DNA from: Phallus indusiatus
Taxonomy: Eukaryota; Basidiomycota; Agaricomycetes; Phallales; Phallaceae
Reading direction: 5' to 3'
Assembly: GCA_027605045.1 (NCBI GenBank)
Contig: JAQFWX010000002.1
Location: forward strand, 2,418,001 to 2,482,000
DNA length: 64,000 bases
Part shown: piece by piece, positions 48,044 to 59,864 of the stretch
Layout of the letters: every line of letters begins with the position of its first letter
Position numbering within the stretch: position 1 is the first letter of the stretch
Translations under genes and position numbers: made by a program
The notes under the pieces: generated by a model
Database searches by the model: none
Told to the model about the DNA's origin: nothing
What the model saw: only the letters and a program-made list of their open reading frames with translations

Positions 48044-48078
48044 GACAGCTGTCATGGTAGTGGGGCTCCTTAATAAAG
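48044..48078 (-). promoter_or_regulatory. Conserved promoter element of copy 9
   Basis: CTTTATTAAG (48078-48069) followed by CATGACAGCTGTC (48056-48044) on the - strand. The element is kept although the gene below it is broken. Confidence 0.5.
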
Positions 48079-48932
48079 TTGGTGCCAGACAGAAGGAACC
48101 ACGCGCATTTGTATTGCATCATCCAAATATCCCCTTGAAACATGCATCTTTTCCCACTTCTAAGATGAATGATGGTGATTATTGTCTGTAATTTATTAGA
48201 GGGACGGGCCGTGTTCGAAAACGTGTACGCAGAAAAAGACTTCGGAGTTAAAACTTGCTCAGCAAATTATCACTCCGAGCGACAACGAGACTTTTCAGGT
48301 GTTAAGGTGGGTCTGGAAATGACGAAAAGGACTGTTAAAGTGGATGCTAAGACGCCAAGTGAGATGATGGCGAGGATGACGGACGTCGAAAATGATGAGC
48401 TCTGGCCACTGGCGCCCGCCCGCGAGCTTGCTTGAGTCTTGACATGAGACTGGCGCCTCCTATACTCTCTGGCCTGTGTTGCCAATGCGTTTTTCGAAAC
48501 GGCCATCGAACGTGAAGACACACAGGAGTTTTTTTTCGTTCAGACCTGCCCCTTTTTCTGTTCTTTTGAACTTGAAGATGAGAAAGGCGCCCGCCATCAA
48601 GTACGTACGTCCGCCGGGTTGACCTCGAGCGGATACTGTTCTTGTGCTCTTTCACCCATCATCAATGATTAATGATCCAACATTCATGCTTAAATGTATA
48701 TCCAATATTTGTTCATTCTTCCTTTTTTCTTTCCCATTTCTTTCCCACCATCATACTCACATACCTCATCTTAGCAATCTCATTATTATAATAAGTCATA
48801 TTTGTACATCACATCTAATAAATTTTAAATCTGTTTCATACAATGGCGTACAAATATCATACATTTATCCCTCTATCAATCGTCAAACATATTCCAGGAA
48901 GCAAGAAACGATATAACCGTCCGTTGAGATGC
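48079..48932. other. Intergenic region with direct repeat copy 2
   Basis: Holds sequence shared with the upstream region of copies 8 and 10 (to about 48180), the direct repeat listed separately, and an AT-rich stretch (48660-48900) before the 3' end of copy 10. No gene recognised. Confidence 0.4.
48425..48620. repeat. Intergenic direct repeat, copy 2
   Basis: Partner of 47040-47240. It lies between the 3' end of copy 10 and the promoter of copy 9, as copy 1 lies between copies 9 and 8. So the repeat belongs to the unit that duplicated with the membrane genes. Confidence 0.65.
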
Positions 48933-50406
48933 TCAACTAAACGTGTCTTCATGAGAATCTTGAGTGCTGTCGTACGCAACATTCACATAGGCTCCCATCA
49001 CTCCACCACCAAAGTTCACTTTCGTGCTTGTGCGGTGCGATGCGTCAAGCGAATAGTCATGTCTCTGACCATTCGCAGAACGTAAATTAAGGATTAACCG
49101 AGAAGCCTAATTACCCCGCGCGTTGTGAGCTCAGGTATCATGCGAGACGAGGAGTAGGACTTACACATGTGCCAATCAGTGGAAAGCACCAGCTGAAGCA
49201 TATATTTTAGTATTGAAAATAAGTGGTTTAAAGCCAACGTCCTCACTATAGAGCTATTAAACCCAATATTGAGTTTGTGCTATTCCCAATTATACAGAGT
49301 AGATAAATAACTTCAATCTCGTCAACGAACGTTAGGTTCATGTGCAACTTGAATGATAACGTACTGAATAAAACTAAGAAAGTCCAAATACCATCCCGTA
49401 CAAAGGTGAAGTAAACAGTACTGAGCGATGACGGGGATGTCCATTGAAGATAAACACACCGTCCAGCGGCTAGACCAAAAAGAACCGTCTGCACGGAAAG
49501 GATAGGGATCCTTGAAAAAATAGTCAATGCCTTTTCTATGTCATGTTGCAAGAGTTGGATTTTGTTACCAAATATCTGACGAGAGTGTTGAGACGTTGGA
49601 TATAACACAACTTCCAATGCGCAGGTGGTTAGGGAAGGGATTAGGAGCTACTTGAACTTGAGGTAAAGCGACGATGAGGGTGCTCAAGGCGGCTGCAAAT
49701 GCCATAGTTTCGAAAATGCAAAGAGAAATAAGTAACTTTTTGTTTCTCCCATAAAAGGCATATACTGGGCGAAAGATTTCAACATAAGCAACGTATTGAA
49801 GTTGACAGCTTTTAAACATACCGCGCCATATCAACAAAATGTCTACACATGTGGACATGCTTAGCCCGAGGGTCGCTTGGTACCAGATGAGTGCTCTACA
49901 AACGGATGGTGAGACACGTCTTGTACCGACGTCGAGCGCAAGAGCGACGCTGAGGATATATCACACTTGCAGTTAGTGAATGATCTCCATTTATTACAAT
50001 AAATATAAAATTTACACTTGAACTGCCACAGCAAGAAGGCGAATCACTCCGAATAAAACAGCGACCAGAGAAAACTCATTTCTGAGGTTACAATTTAGTC
50101 AGGGCATTTTGTCTTCGTGAGATGAGCTTACTTCCAGATATATTGTACCTATTTGAATACATAAGCATTAAACAAAGACATGAAATTGAAACATAAAGTA
50201 CCTCTCTATCAAATACCAATAGGATGTCCCAGAACAGCAGCGCGGAAGAAGCGACTGTAACCTTGTGAGCTGAGATCAATTTACAGAAACAGTTATGGAC
50301 TATTACCGATGTTGTAATTCACGGTATAAAGTTCATTCGCTATGCCGGGTAGAGCTGCTGCTGGGATTCCAAAAAAATCACCGTTATTCATTGCGGTTTG
50401 ATTCAT
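48933..50406 (-). CDS. DUF6533-type membrane protein, type A copy 10
   Basis: Begins M-N-Q-T-A-M-N-N-G. Hallmark exon ASSALLFWDILLVFDRE; microexon 50132-50148 (VQYIWK). Exon 4 EFSLVAVLFGVIRLLAVAVQ, exon 5 VALALDVGTRRVSPSVCRAL, exon 6 YAFYGRNKKLLISLCIFETM, exon 7 IPILSVQTVLFGLAAGRCVY, exon 8 YLLCIIGNSTNSILGLIAL, exon 9 WCFPLIGTC. The long tail begins ASRLILNLRSANGQRHD and ends at 48933. Intact and a good template for judging the damage in copy 9. Confidence 0.86.
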
Positions 50407-50483
50407 TCCGCTGAGGGGAAGCAGGGGGAAGACTGGGGAAGCGAGCGGAGGACGTCAAAAAGAAAACAGGAGGGTCATGAATA

Positions 50484-50513
50484 ACAGCTGTCATGTGTTC
50501 TTCTTTAATAAAT
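50484..50513 (-). promoter_or_regulatory. Conserved promoter element of copy 10
   Basis: ATTTATTAAAG (50513-50503) followed by CATGACAGCTGT (50495-50484) on the - strand, about 80-110 bp before the ATG at 50406. Best TATA match of the three related promoters. Confidence 0.55.
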
Positions 50514-52012
50514 TTAGTGTCAGACAACGAATCCCACGTGCACTTCCGTATTATTGGGTCTTCGAAGAATTGTCGAGAAGTCCCCTCGAAACACGCATCT
50601 TCCCACGTCTTCCCACTTCCAAGGCGAATGATTGCGATATCGCCATGAACTGGCAGATATCATTGGGAGATATTCGTCAGCATATTTAAGCCAATAAGCA
50701 TACAATCAGTATGCTCTCGGATCAGTGTGGCGCTTTTATCGCATCAAACCAATGGATCCACCCTGGGTAACGGGAGATAAATAAGAGTATATGAAGCTAC
50801 CTCCCTCAGCAGCCCAATCCGTTCTCGGGTGTAGTAGATCGCAGTCTATGGAGGCAAATGATTTCCCGTCTAACCCTGCGTTTTCTCTCTTGCTTCTTAA
50901 GCGGGTGATATGACCTTAGTCTCACATTTAAAGTTTCTTATCAGTAATCTAAATTCAGCACAGTAGAGTAAACAATACCTAAACAAACACTGCTTACTGC
51001 TTAATATATTCCGACTGATCCTCGGGTGTTCTTATAGTGCCATGTTTCGGGGTGAAACCTGAAGATGGGATATTATAGCGCATTAAAAATAAACAAACCA
51101 ATATCCAGTCAAACAGCAAGAGACAAAAGCTGCACTCAGCATTAATAACAAACCATGGCTGTGAAAGCGGGGACGCAAAAGGTATGAACCCACAACGTGA
51201 GTCGCATCAAATCGTTGCGCCTTCCCACAGTTTCCGCGCCCGAATTAATCCCAATTTCTAAATCATAGCCACCGTGCTCATCCGTATTTACAATTGGTAA
51301 CACGAGCACTCATGAGCACCAGTAATGATTTTACGGAGGCCACCGACAGAACGGAGCTTCATAGAAAACTGATGAAGAGCAACTTCTAGATGCCATTATT
51401 ATCAAATTAACTAAAAATGAGATTGATCATACTCACAGTGGGTTTGCACATGTCATATGAGTTTGATTTTTGAGTACCAAGTACTGAGTACGAGCACTCG
51501 TTCGGTGAGCGTTTTTATTCGAATACACAATAAAGATCGTCAATGTTTGATCGGTGCCGGCGAATGGATGAGGTACCCTCGTGAATTGAGAAATGTGTCT
51601 TTTTTGGTCGGATTTGCGCTCGGAACTAAGATTTTACGTCTGGAGAGGGTTTGGGTGGATGAGGCTGTAGCTTCGCAATTGTAAATATTCCAGGCTGATC
51701 TAGGATGGATTGTTGGACCTCTCTATAATGAGAAAAAAAGAAGCAATATAACACGCTGATGTTGCAAGTTCAAAAATGCCAACAACCCGCCAGATTGATA
51801 TTACCTGCAAACTGATTTCATTGCAATTAAAAAACGTGAATCATAATATGCCATCATTACCATGGAATCAGTTTTCAAAGAATAGCGCCGGTTCGTGCCG
51901 AGCCTAGCATCGCACTGCCGGCACACTCATATTCGCGGAGACAATTCTGGATCCCCTCAACCTGAACACATTGCATATCGCCCAGACAGATTCTCCATCA
52001 ATTTCGCTGTAG
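50514..52012. other. Intergenic between copy 10 and first F-box gene
   Basis: Promoter-proximal sequence of copy 10 extends to about 50690. An open frame of 75 codons (51457-51684, + strand; includes VSVFIRIHNKDRQCLIGAGE) has protein-like composition but no secure family. No other feature was seen. Confidence 0.35.
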
Positions 52013-53748
52013 ATGGATTTTACAAGATACTTTGATTTGCTCTCAGTTGAGCTAATTGAACAAATCTTGCTCAAAATCACTCGTCCATCCGACCTCTTAT
52101 CACTCGCATTAACGGAACGTAGATTATCCTCGATCATTATCCCAGATTTTCTTGAATATTGCTGTTTGGGTTTCTGTGCGTACCGATGGGATGTTTGGGA
52201 ACATCTAGAACAGCGACCGCTTGCTTGTTCCCGTGTCAAGCGTCTCGAACTCTCAATGGAGCACCCTCGCTGGCTCCACCACATTGGAGCACTCCAAGCC
52301 GGCTTTATGGAAAAGAATAGAATGTTGCCCCAGTCACTCAGATCGGTAAAATTAGGCGATTACCTAAATGGCGAACTTTCCATCAATACAATATACAGCG
52401 TTGTGACAAAAATGTCCAACCTGAACAAGATTGCTATCAATAACGACAAGAATGCGAATCAAGTGTCTTTACACGAGTTCTTCGCCTTCTTACGTGCAAT
52501 ATATAACGCCGGTTGTACAGTTGAAAATGTCGAATTCAGGCTATCATTCGTCAATTCATCGATGATGCACGCCAACTTTGAACCTTCGCTCGCCAAGGCA
52601 GGGACTTCGCGCGCGTAGTACAAGCTCCCGACTAACCAAAAGAATTTCTCCTAGGTTCTCTCCAATACCAATTGGCTACCTTCTATTACAATATGCCGAT
52701 TGTTCCTATCTTTTGGCTTATTCGGTTCTGATCCTAGTCCTGGTCCAAGATTCAACTCTCATATCTCAAGCGTTCTTTCCCAAATGAAGAACTTAACACA
52801 TCTTCAGTTGATCACGTCTGACCATCGATCACCTTTGCATGGTGATATTGTATCTAATTGGCCCAAATTGGAGTTCTTTTATCTTCGATGCGGTCCTCCA
52901 CCTCTTTCCCCGTTTTCGCCTCTTTCGACAGTCACTACCCAAGTCATTGATTCGGAATTCATTCTGAAGCACCCCCGGCTTCATACGTTATACCTGCATC
53001 TCGACGGGATCACTTTGTCCCAGAGACCCTTTGATACCAACGACTTAAATTACACCGAACTCAAGACTCCCACTCTCACAAATCTCACTTATACTTCCTA
53101 CACTTCCGACGTAGACATGATTCCCACGTCTCTGAAGAAAACTTTATCTTTTCCTGTTCTCAAACATCTGATACACCTCACGCTTAAACCTTCCGACCCA
53201 TATGATCTATCCATTTTCAGCGAGTTGGAGTCGTTGGAGACTTGTATTGTATACAAGTCTTCTACAGTGGAAATCGAAGCTACCACAATTCCAACCATGT
53301 TTCGCGGGTGTCGTAGACTGAAAAAACTTCTTTTTGACTATTCGTATCTAGCCCATCTAACAACCGTGAGTCTATACCTTCAAACCTCATTTTCTCTCAC
53401 TCACTAGTATGCCAGAACGACTCAGTTATTTCTCTTTTCCAAGATCTACCAAATCTTACACACCTTTTAGGCATCTATTCCCCACATCGACGTTTCCCCG
53501 GTCGTGAAGGGAACAAAATACTGAAAAGACTATACAAGTTCCCGAAACTGCGTTACATCGATTGCTACCACCGTTTCAAAAACGTCCCTGACTGGCAAGT
53601 CAGCTCAGAGCCTATGCCTAATTACGCACTCGTGGAATTGAAGAGAGATGACGCAACGCAACAAACGACATATGATTTTTTTGATTATCAGTCTATGCCG
53701 CGGTGCTGCGAACCTCGCTTGTGGGGGAATTATCAGATAAATGAATGA
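52013..53748 (+). CDS. F-box/leucine-rich protein, copy 1
   Basis: Exons 52013-52597, 52655-53365 and 53416-53748 join in phase to about 542 codons. The N-terminus holds the F-box-like helix set LSVELIEQILLKITRPSDLL followed by SLALTERRLSSIIIP, which in this family binds Skp1 in an SCF ubiquitin ligase. The rest has irregular leucine-rich repeats (LTHLQLI, LHTLYLHLDG, LIHLTLKPSD, LESLETCIV), the presumed target-binding part. The first intron has a GC donor (52598-52599) where copy 3 has GT. Targets unknown. It lies away from copies 2 and 3, with a membrane gene in between, and is clearly more divergent from them. Intact. Confidence 0.82.
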
Positions 53749-54215
53749 TACTTGCTTGTATTCCCTTGTATTCCGATGTTGTCGAATATGATCTTTAGCG
53801 TAATATCCGTGATTATATACAGAAATCTCCAAAAGTCCATCCTATTCACTTGCCAATTTTGTTCCGAGAATCAAGATCTCCCGCAAGCGTGCTGCAGTGT
53901 GTAGTACGAATCAAAACAATAACTTGAAGTTTTCATCTGTTTGATTAAGATATTAGATGTTCGTTGATTTCAGATAATGTTTTAGTAACATTAGCTTTGA
54001 AATAATTAGATATGTACATGTACGAGAGCCACTACACAGCATATTTTGTTATCGTTTACCTAGTGTTAATAATAAGGCTATATGCACATGTTTTAATTAT
54101 GAAGAGGTCGCACACGTATGTGCAGTCACTTGGATTAAGAAATAAAGGGACATTTTTAGAACGGGTGAGACGTATTAAGTTGACTGTATTCGCGATACAG
54201 GTATATATGGTAGAG
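53749..54215. other. Intergenic, convergent gene ends
   Basis: AT-rich gap between the F-box copy 1 stop and the type A copy 11 stop. Nothing recognised. Confidence 0.4.
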
Positions 54216-55690
54216 TCAAGCGTTGTTCGAAGAGTCTTCAAGTTTACTGCTGTCGCCGGACGCCGGGCCACCAGTGTTACTGCCCGTTCCTCCCTCTGCA
54301 AAATCCATCTTGGTGTTTACAAAAGACATATCGAGGGAATCGTCGATTTTACAAGCGCCACGTAGATTCAGAATTAAACGAGATGTCTAAATCATCGTGT
54401 CAGCTAACATGAAAACATCTAAGCCAACAAGCTTACGGAGATTCCTATAACCGCATAACACCAACTGAATGAAACGACCGTTAGCTCAAAATAAAGTCAA
54501 AGCTACTTTGGGGAATTACTAGATAGCAACTGGACCCAAAACAATGTCCAGACTACTTCCGAGTACACAAATTAGAATATCAACTACGAATGGGTTGTTA
54601 TTCCAGATAACGCCATTCATTGAGCACGATGAGGCTTACTAAATAACACAAAGAATGTCCAAACGCCGTCCCGTATGAACATGTAATATATGTGAGAGGT
54701 TGTATCTAACAGAGTGGGACCTTTCCATCGAAGATACACATATCGCCCTATAACGAGACAAAGAAGAAGCGTCTGCATCGGGAGAAATGGGATCCTAAAA
54801 CACATTTTATTCCAAGTTATTCGTATGCTTTGAGAGAAAACCCTACCAAATATCTGGCTCAATACTGGGATAACCCAATGGTATACAAATTCCAATGCCC
54901 AGTTGATGAGGGAAGGTGTTGGGAGTCGTCCGGAACTTGGGAAAAGCGATTGAAAACATACACATGACAACCACGAAACCAATTGCTTCTAAGGCGCAAA
55001 GTGCCTTAAGTAACCCTTTGTTTCTTCCGTACAATGCATACACTGTTGGGGTCGCGTGAGAGATGATGAACGTCAATGAGCCGCAAACACACATACAACG
55101 GAAAATCAGTAATACGTCCACGCATATGAACATGATTAGCGCAAGAATCCCTCGAAACCAGGCGACGCCTTTACAGAATGAGTTTGAAACAGTGAATGTT
55201 CCAACACTGAAGATAAGAAACACGCTGTTTATTTATATCTAAGTCATGAAATTTTTGTAAAAATCTCAAAAACATACATACATTTGTGTTCCCACAGCGA
55301 GAGAGCGGATGATTCCGAAAAGGAGCGCCATTAAAGAAAACTCATATCTAGATATTTTCCTTGAAATCAGGTTACATCTTTTGGCTGAGTCTGATAAGCT
55401 TACTTCCAGATGTATCGTATCTACTAAGACATCAGCACAAGTCAAAAAGGTATGAACCAATGATATCAATTACCTCTTGGTCTAAAGTTAACAGGATTTC
55501 CCAAAACAATAGTGCAGACGAAGCAACTTTGAGTTGTGAGTAAACGCCTAGCTTGAAGAAAAGCATATCGACTACTACCGATGTTATAGTTTATCGTTTT
55601 AAGCTCATGCGCTGACCTTGAAATGGCCGTCGCTGGGATTCCAATTATTTTACTATAGTCGACGTCCATCAACATCGTTGTAGGGTTCAT
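54216..55690 (-). CDS. DUF6533-type membrane protein, type A copy 11
   Basis: Begins M-N-P-T-T-M-L-M. Hallmark exon ASSALLFWEILLTLDQE (Glu for Asp and Gln for Arg at otherwise fixed sites); microexon 55404-55420 (IRYIWK). Exon 4 EFSLMALLFGIIRSLAVGTQ, exon 5 FTVSNSFCKGVAWFRGILAL, exon 6 VYALYGRNKGLLKALCALEA, exon 7 IPFLPMQTLLLCLVIGRYVY with an extra few residues before I-Y-Y-M-F-I-R-D-G. Exon 9 reads WCYAVIGIS. The tail TSRLILNLRGACKIDD ends at 54216 and is glycine/serine-rich. Exon phases are conserved. It is the most divergent full-length type A member and is separated from the others by an F-box gene. Confidence 0.84.
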
Positions 55691-57398
55691 CACCAAAGTT
55701 GGACAATGGAATGAGTGAATGATGCGGGAACGGGAACGGGCGACGACTGTAATATAAATACAGGTGAATTTATAAGGGAAAGCTCGGAGAAGGTGTCGCA
55801 TGTGCGTTCTGATAGCAGATATCTGAAAAAATAGTCTTACTGGTCGGAGCATAGCATAGGTCAGTTCTAAACTCGACTACGCTGATGGTGAAGTCAGAAT
55901 ATACTCGTGAGGACCGTTTGCAATAGCCGAGCCAATGATCATGAAAGATCGACGCCACACAGCTCGTATCAAGAAGACCAACTCACAGATATCGTATACT
56001 GAGATTGATCTTTTGAAATGGAAAAGGCCCAACCAATGCGAGGCAAGCACTTTATCAACGTAAAACCCACCATGGGTAATTGGGAAGAAAAAAGGTCCTT
56101 AAACCACGCTACCTGAGATGACGGCTTACATACATTGTTCTTCGGAAGGAAAGGGCTAATAGTCAATCTCGGCATCTATGTTTTATTGATTAATGACCAG
56201 CACGAACCGACTGAGCTTTGACAGCGACGTTGGGCTTCATAAGTCACGATTCACGATAAAAATAGCTCCTTTCCTGCTTTGTTGGAAGCAGCAGATTTTA
56301 GCTTTTCGCATTGAGAGGGGTTTTAAATCAATGAGAATAAGTTTGGTTGTTGGGTATTTCGTTCTGTTTTTTCCTTGCCTCCTGCCAAACCCATGACACT
56401 TGCGAAAGTACGACTCGAGAGTTACGACAGGTTAAATCAATCAAGTAAAATTCTATCAGTGTCATTGTAATCATCAAAGTACTAACCATAAACGAGAGGC
56501 TTACATCTAGAAAATGAAAATCAACGTGCCTAAGCTTTGAAGTTTGAAGAAAGAGTGATGATTTCTGAGCCGAAAGTGAAGGAATTGCGGGCGGCAAAAT
56601 CGCTTTTTGGCGCTGAAACAAATTACGTCTGTTACTTATACGGTCGCCATCGCTTTTGAGCTCCGGCTTTCTTGTCACTACACTGACAGAACAGAGGCTG
56701 TGCACCATTATTGTCCCCGCCTTGTCGAGTATATTGAACCGAATTCCGCAGAGATGAAGCACTGGAAGAAGTACCGGCCGAGGTTCTAGCTCCAGAGTCT
56801 ACACCGAGGTCTTGCAATCATGATGACTGGTAGCCTCGAGACCAGGCTAGATGACTGGGGCGGTTTTGGTATACCTCCATGAAATGGTGTACAATTCTTG
56901 ATTCATGTGTATTTCGAGTCTTAAACGCTGAACCTTGGGTATTCGTATTTTCTTTCACATTTCCTTGACTACGGTGTAGAACGACGCAACGCAAATTGTT
57001 CGTTTAATTATTCATACTTGGATCATGTCGAGATGTTTAGACCATTTGACATTTACAATTATTTCTTAGTAGAAAAGTGAAACTAGCATTGTTATGGCAA
57101 TGTTGTGCTACTTATTGTTTGAACCATTGTTCTGAGACAATCACGGAAGCAAATCTCTCAGACGTGGCCTGACGCGGCGCGTATCTATATCAGTGACCTT
57201 CAAGTTCGAAGTTTGAAACAAACTTGCGACTACGTTTTAATTGGCTCAGAAGCATTGAATACCGTCTGCTTAAAAAAAGCGTTTTTCTCTACCCCGGTAT
57301 AGTATAACCCTTTTATTCAATAACAAATCGATTCATTTCAAGATTTCTGTCCTCCTCAGGTTGACGGATCTACGAACAGCTTGTCGTCACAACTTGAC
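55691..57398. other. Intergenic, about 1.7 kb
   Basis: A TATA-like TTATAAATT on the - strand near 55768-55776 precedes type A copy 11. A - strand open frame at 56328-56762 has no recognised domain. From about 57200 the sequence matches 59660-59864, the upstream region of F-box copy 3 (GATTTCTGTCCTCCTCAGGTT shared in essence near 57341 and 59807). Confidence 0.4.
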
Positions 57399-59055
57399 AT
57401 GACTCCTAAAAACTACTTCAATTATCTTTCGGTTGAAGTCATTGAACAGATCTTACTTAACACCGCACGTCCATCCGATCTCTTATCGTTAGCACTGACA
57501 GAACGGAGAATGTCCACAATCATCATCCCTTCTTTTCTCGAGTACAGTCAATTGAAGTTTCACTACGACCGCTGCGACGTCTGGGAACACCTGAATAACA
57601 CAACATATCCTCGTGTCAAACATCTAGAGCTCTGGACAAGACTTTGGGGTAATGTGGAAGACACCTATCATATCTGGCAAAAATCGGAGCTAATATCCAA
57701 TGTTCCCCGCCTGGTGAAAACCGAAGAACATTCGCTTTCCCGCAAACCCGGAATTAACGAAATATGCGGAGCTTTGATCAAAATGTCTAACATGAAGAAG
57801 GTCGTATTCAATAACCATCCAGATCTGTCAAACATAAGCCGTAGCGACTCTCCGCGCAAACTTTCCGCATTGGCCCTCGCAATCTACAATTCTGGTTGTA
57901 AACTCGAGGACATTGATCTATATCTGAGATTTTCTACCGAGTGGACCGTTATCAAACCCAAGCTTGCAATTTTAAAGGGAAGTATTGTACATCTAGTACG
58001 TTTCACAGGGTGATAAATCCGCTAAATTCTCCCTTAGATGCTATCTGATGCGGACTGGCTGTCTTCCATCAAAACATGTCGCCTTTCCCTGTTTCCACAG
58101 CCATCCGACCACCCTCCTGAGTTTCAATACCATCTTATGAAGGCTCTTTTTCTAATGGTAAATTTGACGCATCTCAAATTAGTCACAACTCGCAGTGAAC
58201 GACTGTGGCATGATGGAATGTTGTATTCTTGGCCCAAATTGGAATACCTCTGTCTTAAAGATTGGTCACCTACTCGCCCTGTTGTTGTTCAACAATTTGA
58301 TGCGGAGCTATTCACAAGTTTACATCCTCGACTTCACACTCTGTATCTGGAAAACACAACTTTCGTCTGGCTTCCTTCCCATGTCAAGGACGAAATTATG
58401 GCTCCTGCACTGAAGTCTTTTGGTTACAAACCAAATATCCACGCGGAATACCCGGTGCCACCTAAAAACTTGCCATTATCTATTTTCAAAAATCTGTCAC
58501 ATCTCACTTTACGCCTCACCGAGCAGGTCGACTTGGATATTTTCGACGAATTAGATTCACTTGAGTCGTGTATTGTATTCGATTTCCTTTCCTCGACGCT
58601 GAACGCGGTAGAGATTGCAGCGAGCATCTCACATGGATGCGTGAATCTGAGAAAATTACGTTTCTATTCACCAGCTCTCAAAGATATTCCATCGGTGAGC
58701 TCGAATGGATACCGCAGTTTCTCAGTATGACTTATTATGAACTCAGAATAATGCCGTTCTTTCTCTGTTCCGAGGTCTCCGGTATCTTACACATCTTTTC
58801 GGCACTATTCAATCTCGCAACGGACAGTTCCCAAATTCCGAAACTGACGCACTAATGAAGAGACTCTATGAATTCCCCAGTTTGTGCTATATTGATTTTT
58901 ATTTAGAAAACATGGAGCCGGATCCCACGTTCGTAGAACTAAAGAAAGATGACACACTGAGAAAAATGTCGTATGAGATTTTGGTCCCCGAACCAGATTT
59001 TACACCAAAGTCTTGCGATCATCTTGAATGGGGTGGTTTTGGTCTGAGTGTCTGA
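57399..59055 (+). CDS. F-box/leucine-rich protein, copy 2
   Basis: Exons 57399-57995, 58038-58694 and 58747-59055 join in phase to about 520 codons. The first ATG is at 57399 (M-T-P-K-N-Y-F). F-box-like part YLSVEVIEQILLNTARPSDL followed by LSLALTERRMSTIIIP. Leucine-rich segments follow, for example LTHLKLVTT, LEYLCLKDW, LHTLYLEN, LSHLTLRLT and LRKLRFYS. The first intron uses a donor (GTACGT at 57996) 18 bp downstream of the one used in copy 3, because the ancestral GTAACT is here GGAAGT. That adds six residues (G-S-I-V-H-L) in frame. SCF substrate-receptor role is inferred from the fold. Intact; duplicated with its promoter to give copy 3. Confidence 0.82.
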
Positions 59056-59864
59056 CAAACAATTTTTTCATTCGTTGGTGCGTCTCTTTGTCACTCTGTA
59101 TATCTCAATGACCGTAGCGATTCAAGGCTCTGGAATAGCGTTACATTTAGAGAACGAAAATTAAAGAAAAATGAGGGGACAAATATTTGATTAAAATTAT
59201 AACTCTGGCGAAGTTTACGCCGTTTAACTATATCACATTGATATCACGCCGAGGTCGGAGGCAGTGGGCACATCATGAATAAGTAGTTATAAAACAAATC
59301 TCCGATCTGTGTTTTATCTTGTTTCTTTTTATGATATAAATCAAGATGTAGCTTTTAATTCCAATAAAAAGATGTTAACTTTTTCTCTCAAATATTTTGG
59401 TCATATCCGACACATTCATACGGATGAGCCGAAGATATTCTCACAAATTTGACGCATCTAACTTTTCCCCCGCTGAGCAAAATGATCGAAATTTTTTCAC
59501 AATTTAGAATCCCAGTTAATTATTATTATAGTAAAAAAGTCTGACGTGATGCAACTAGTATTGTTAATTATTGCCAATGCTGCGCTGTTGTTTTCGAGAT
59601 AATCGCGGAAGCAAATCTGTCAAACACGGCGCGTATCAGTGCCACTCCCTCCAAGCTTCAAGCTAAAACAACTTGCGACTACGTTTTCGAGCGCGTTCAA
59701 TTGTCCCAGAAGCTATTAACACCACCTGTTTTTTTAAAAAAGCGTTTATTTCTACCTTGGTACAGTTTAGCTTATTTTATCTAGTAATAACTTGGTTTTC
59801 ATCTCAAGATTTCTGTCCTCCTCAGGTTCACGGATCTACGAACAACTTGTCGTAGCAGCTTGAT
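59056..59864. other. Intergenic, duplicated F-box promoter at right end
   Basis: AT-rich. The last about 200 bp match the region upstream of copy 2, including ACTTGCGACTACGTTTT and the region just before the ATG. No gene recognised. Confidence 0.45.

Noticed and set aside
51457..51684. 75-codon open frame with slight resemblance to an HNH-type start (FIRIHNKDRQC)
   Set aside because: No HNH histidines visible and no continuation in neighbouring frames.
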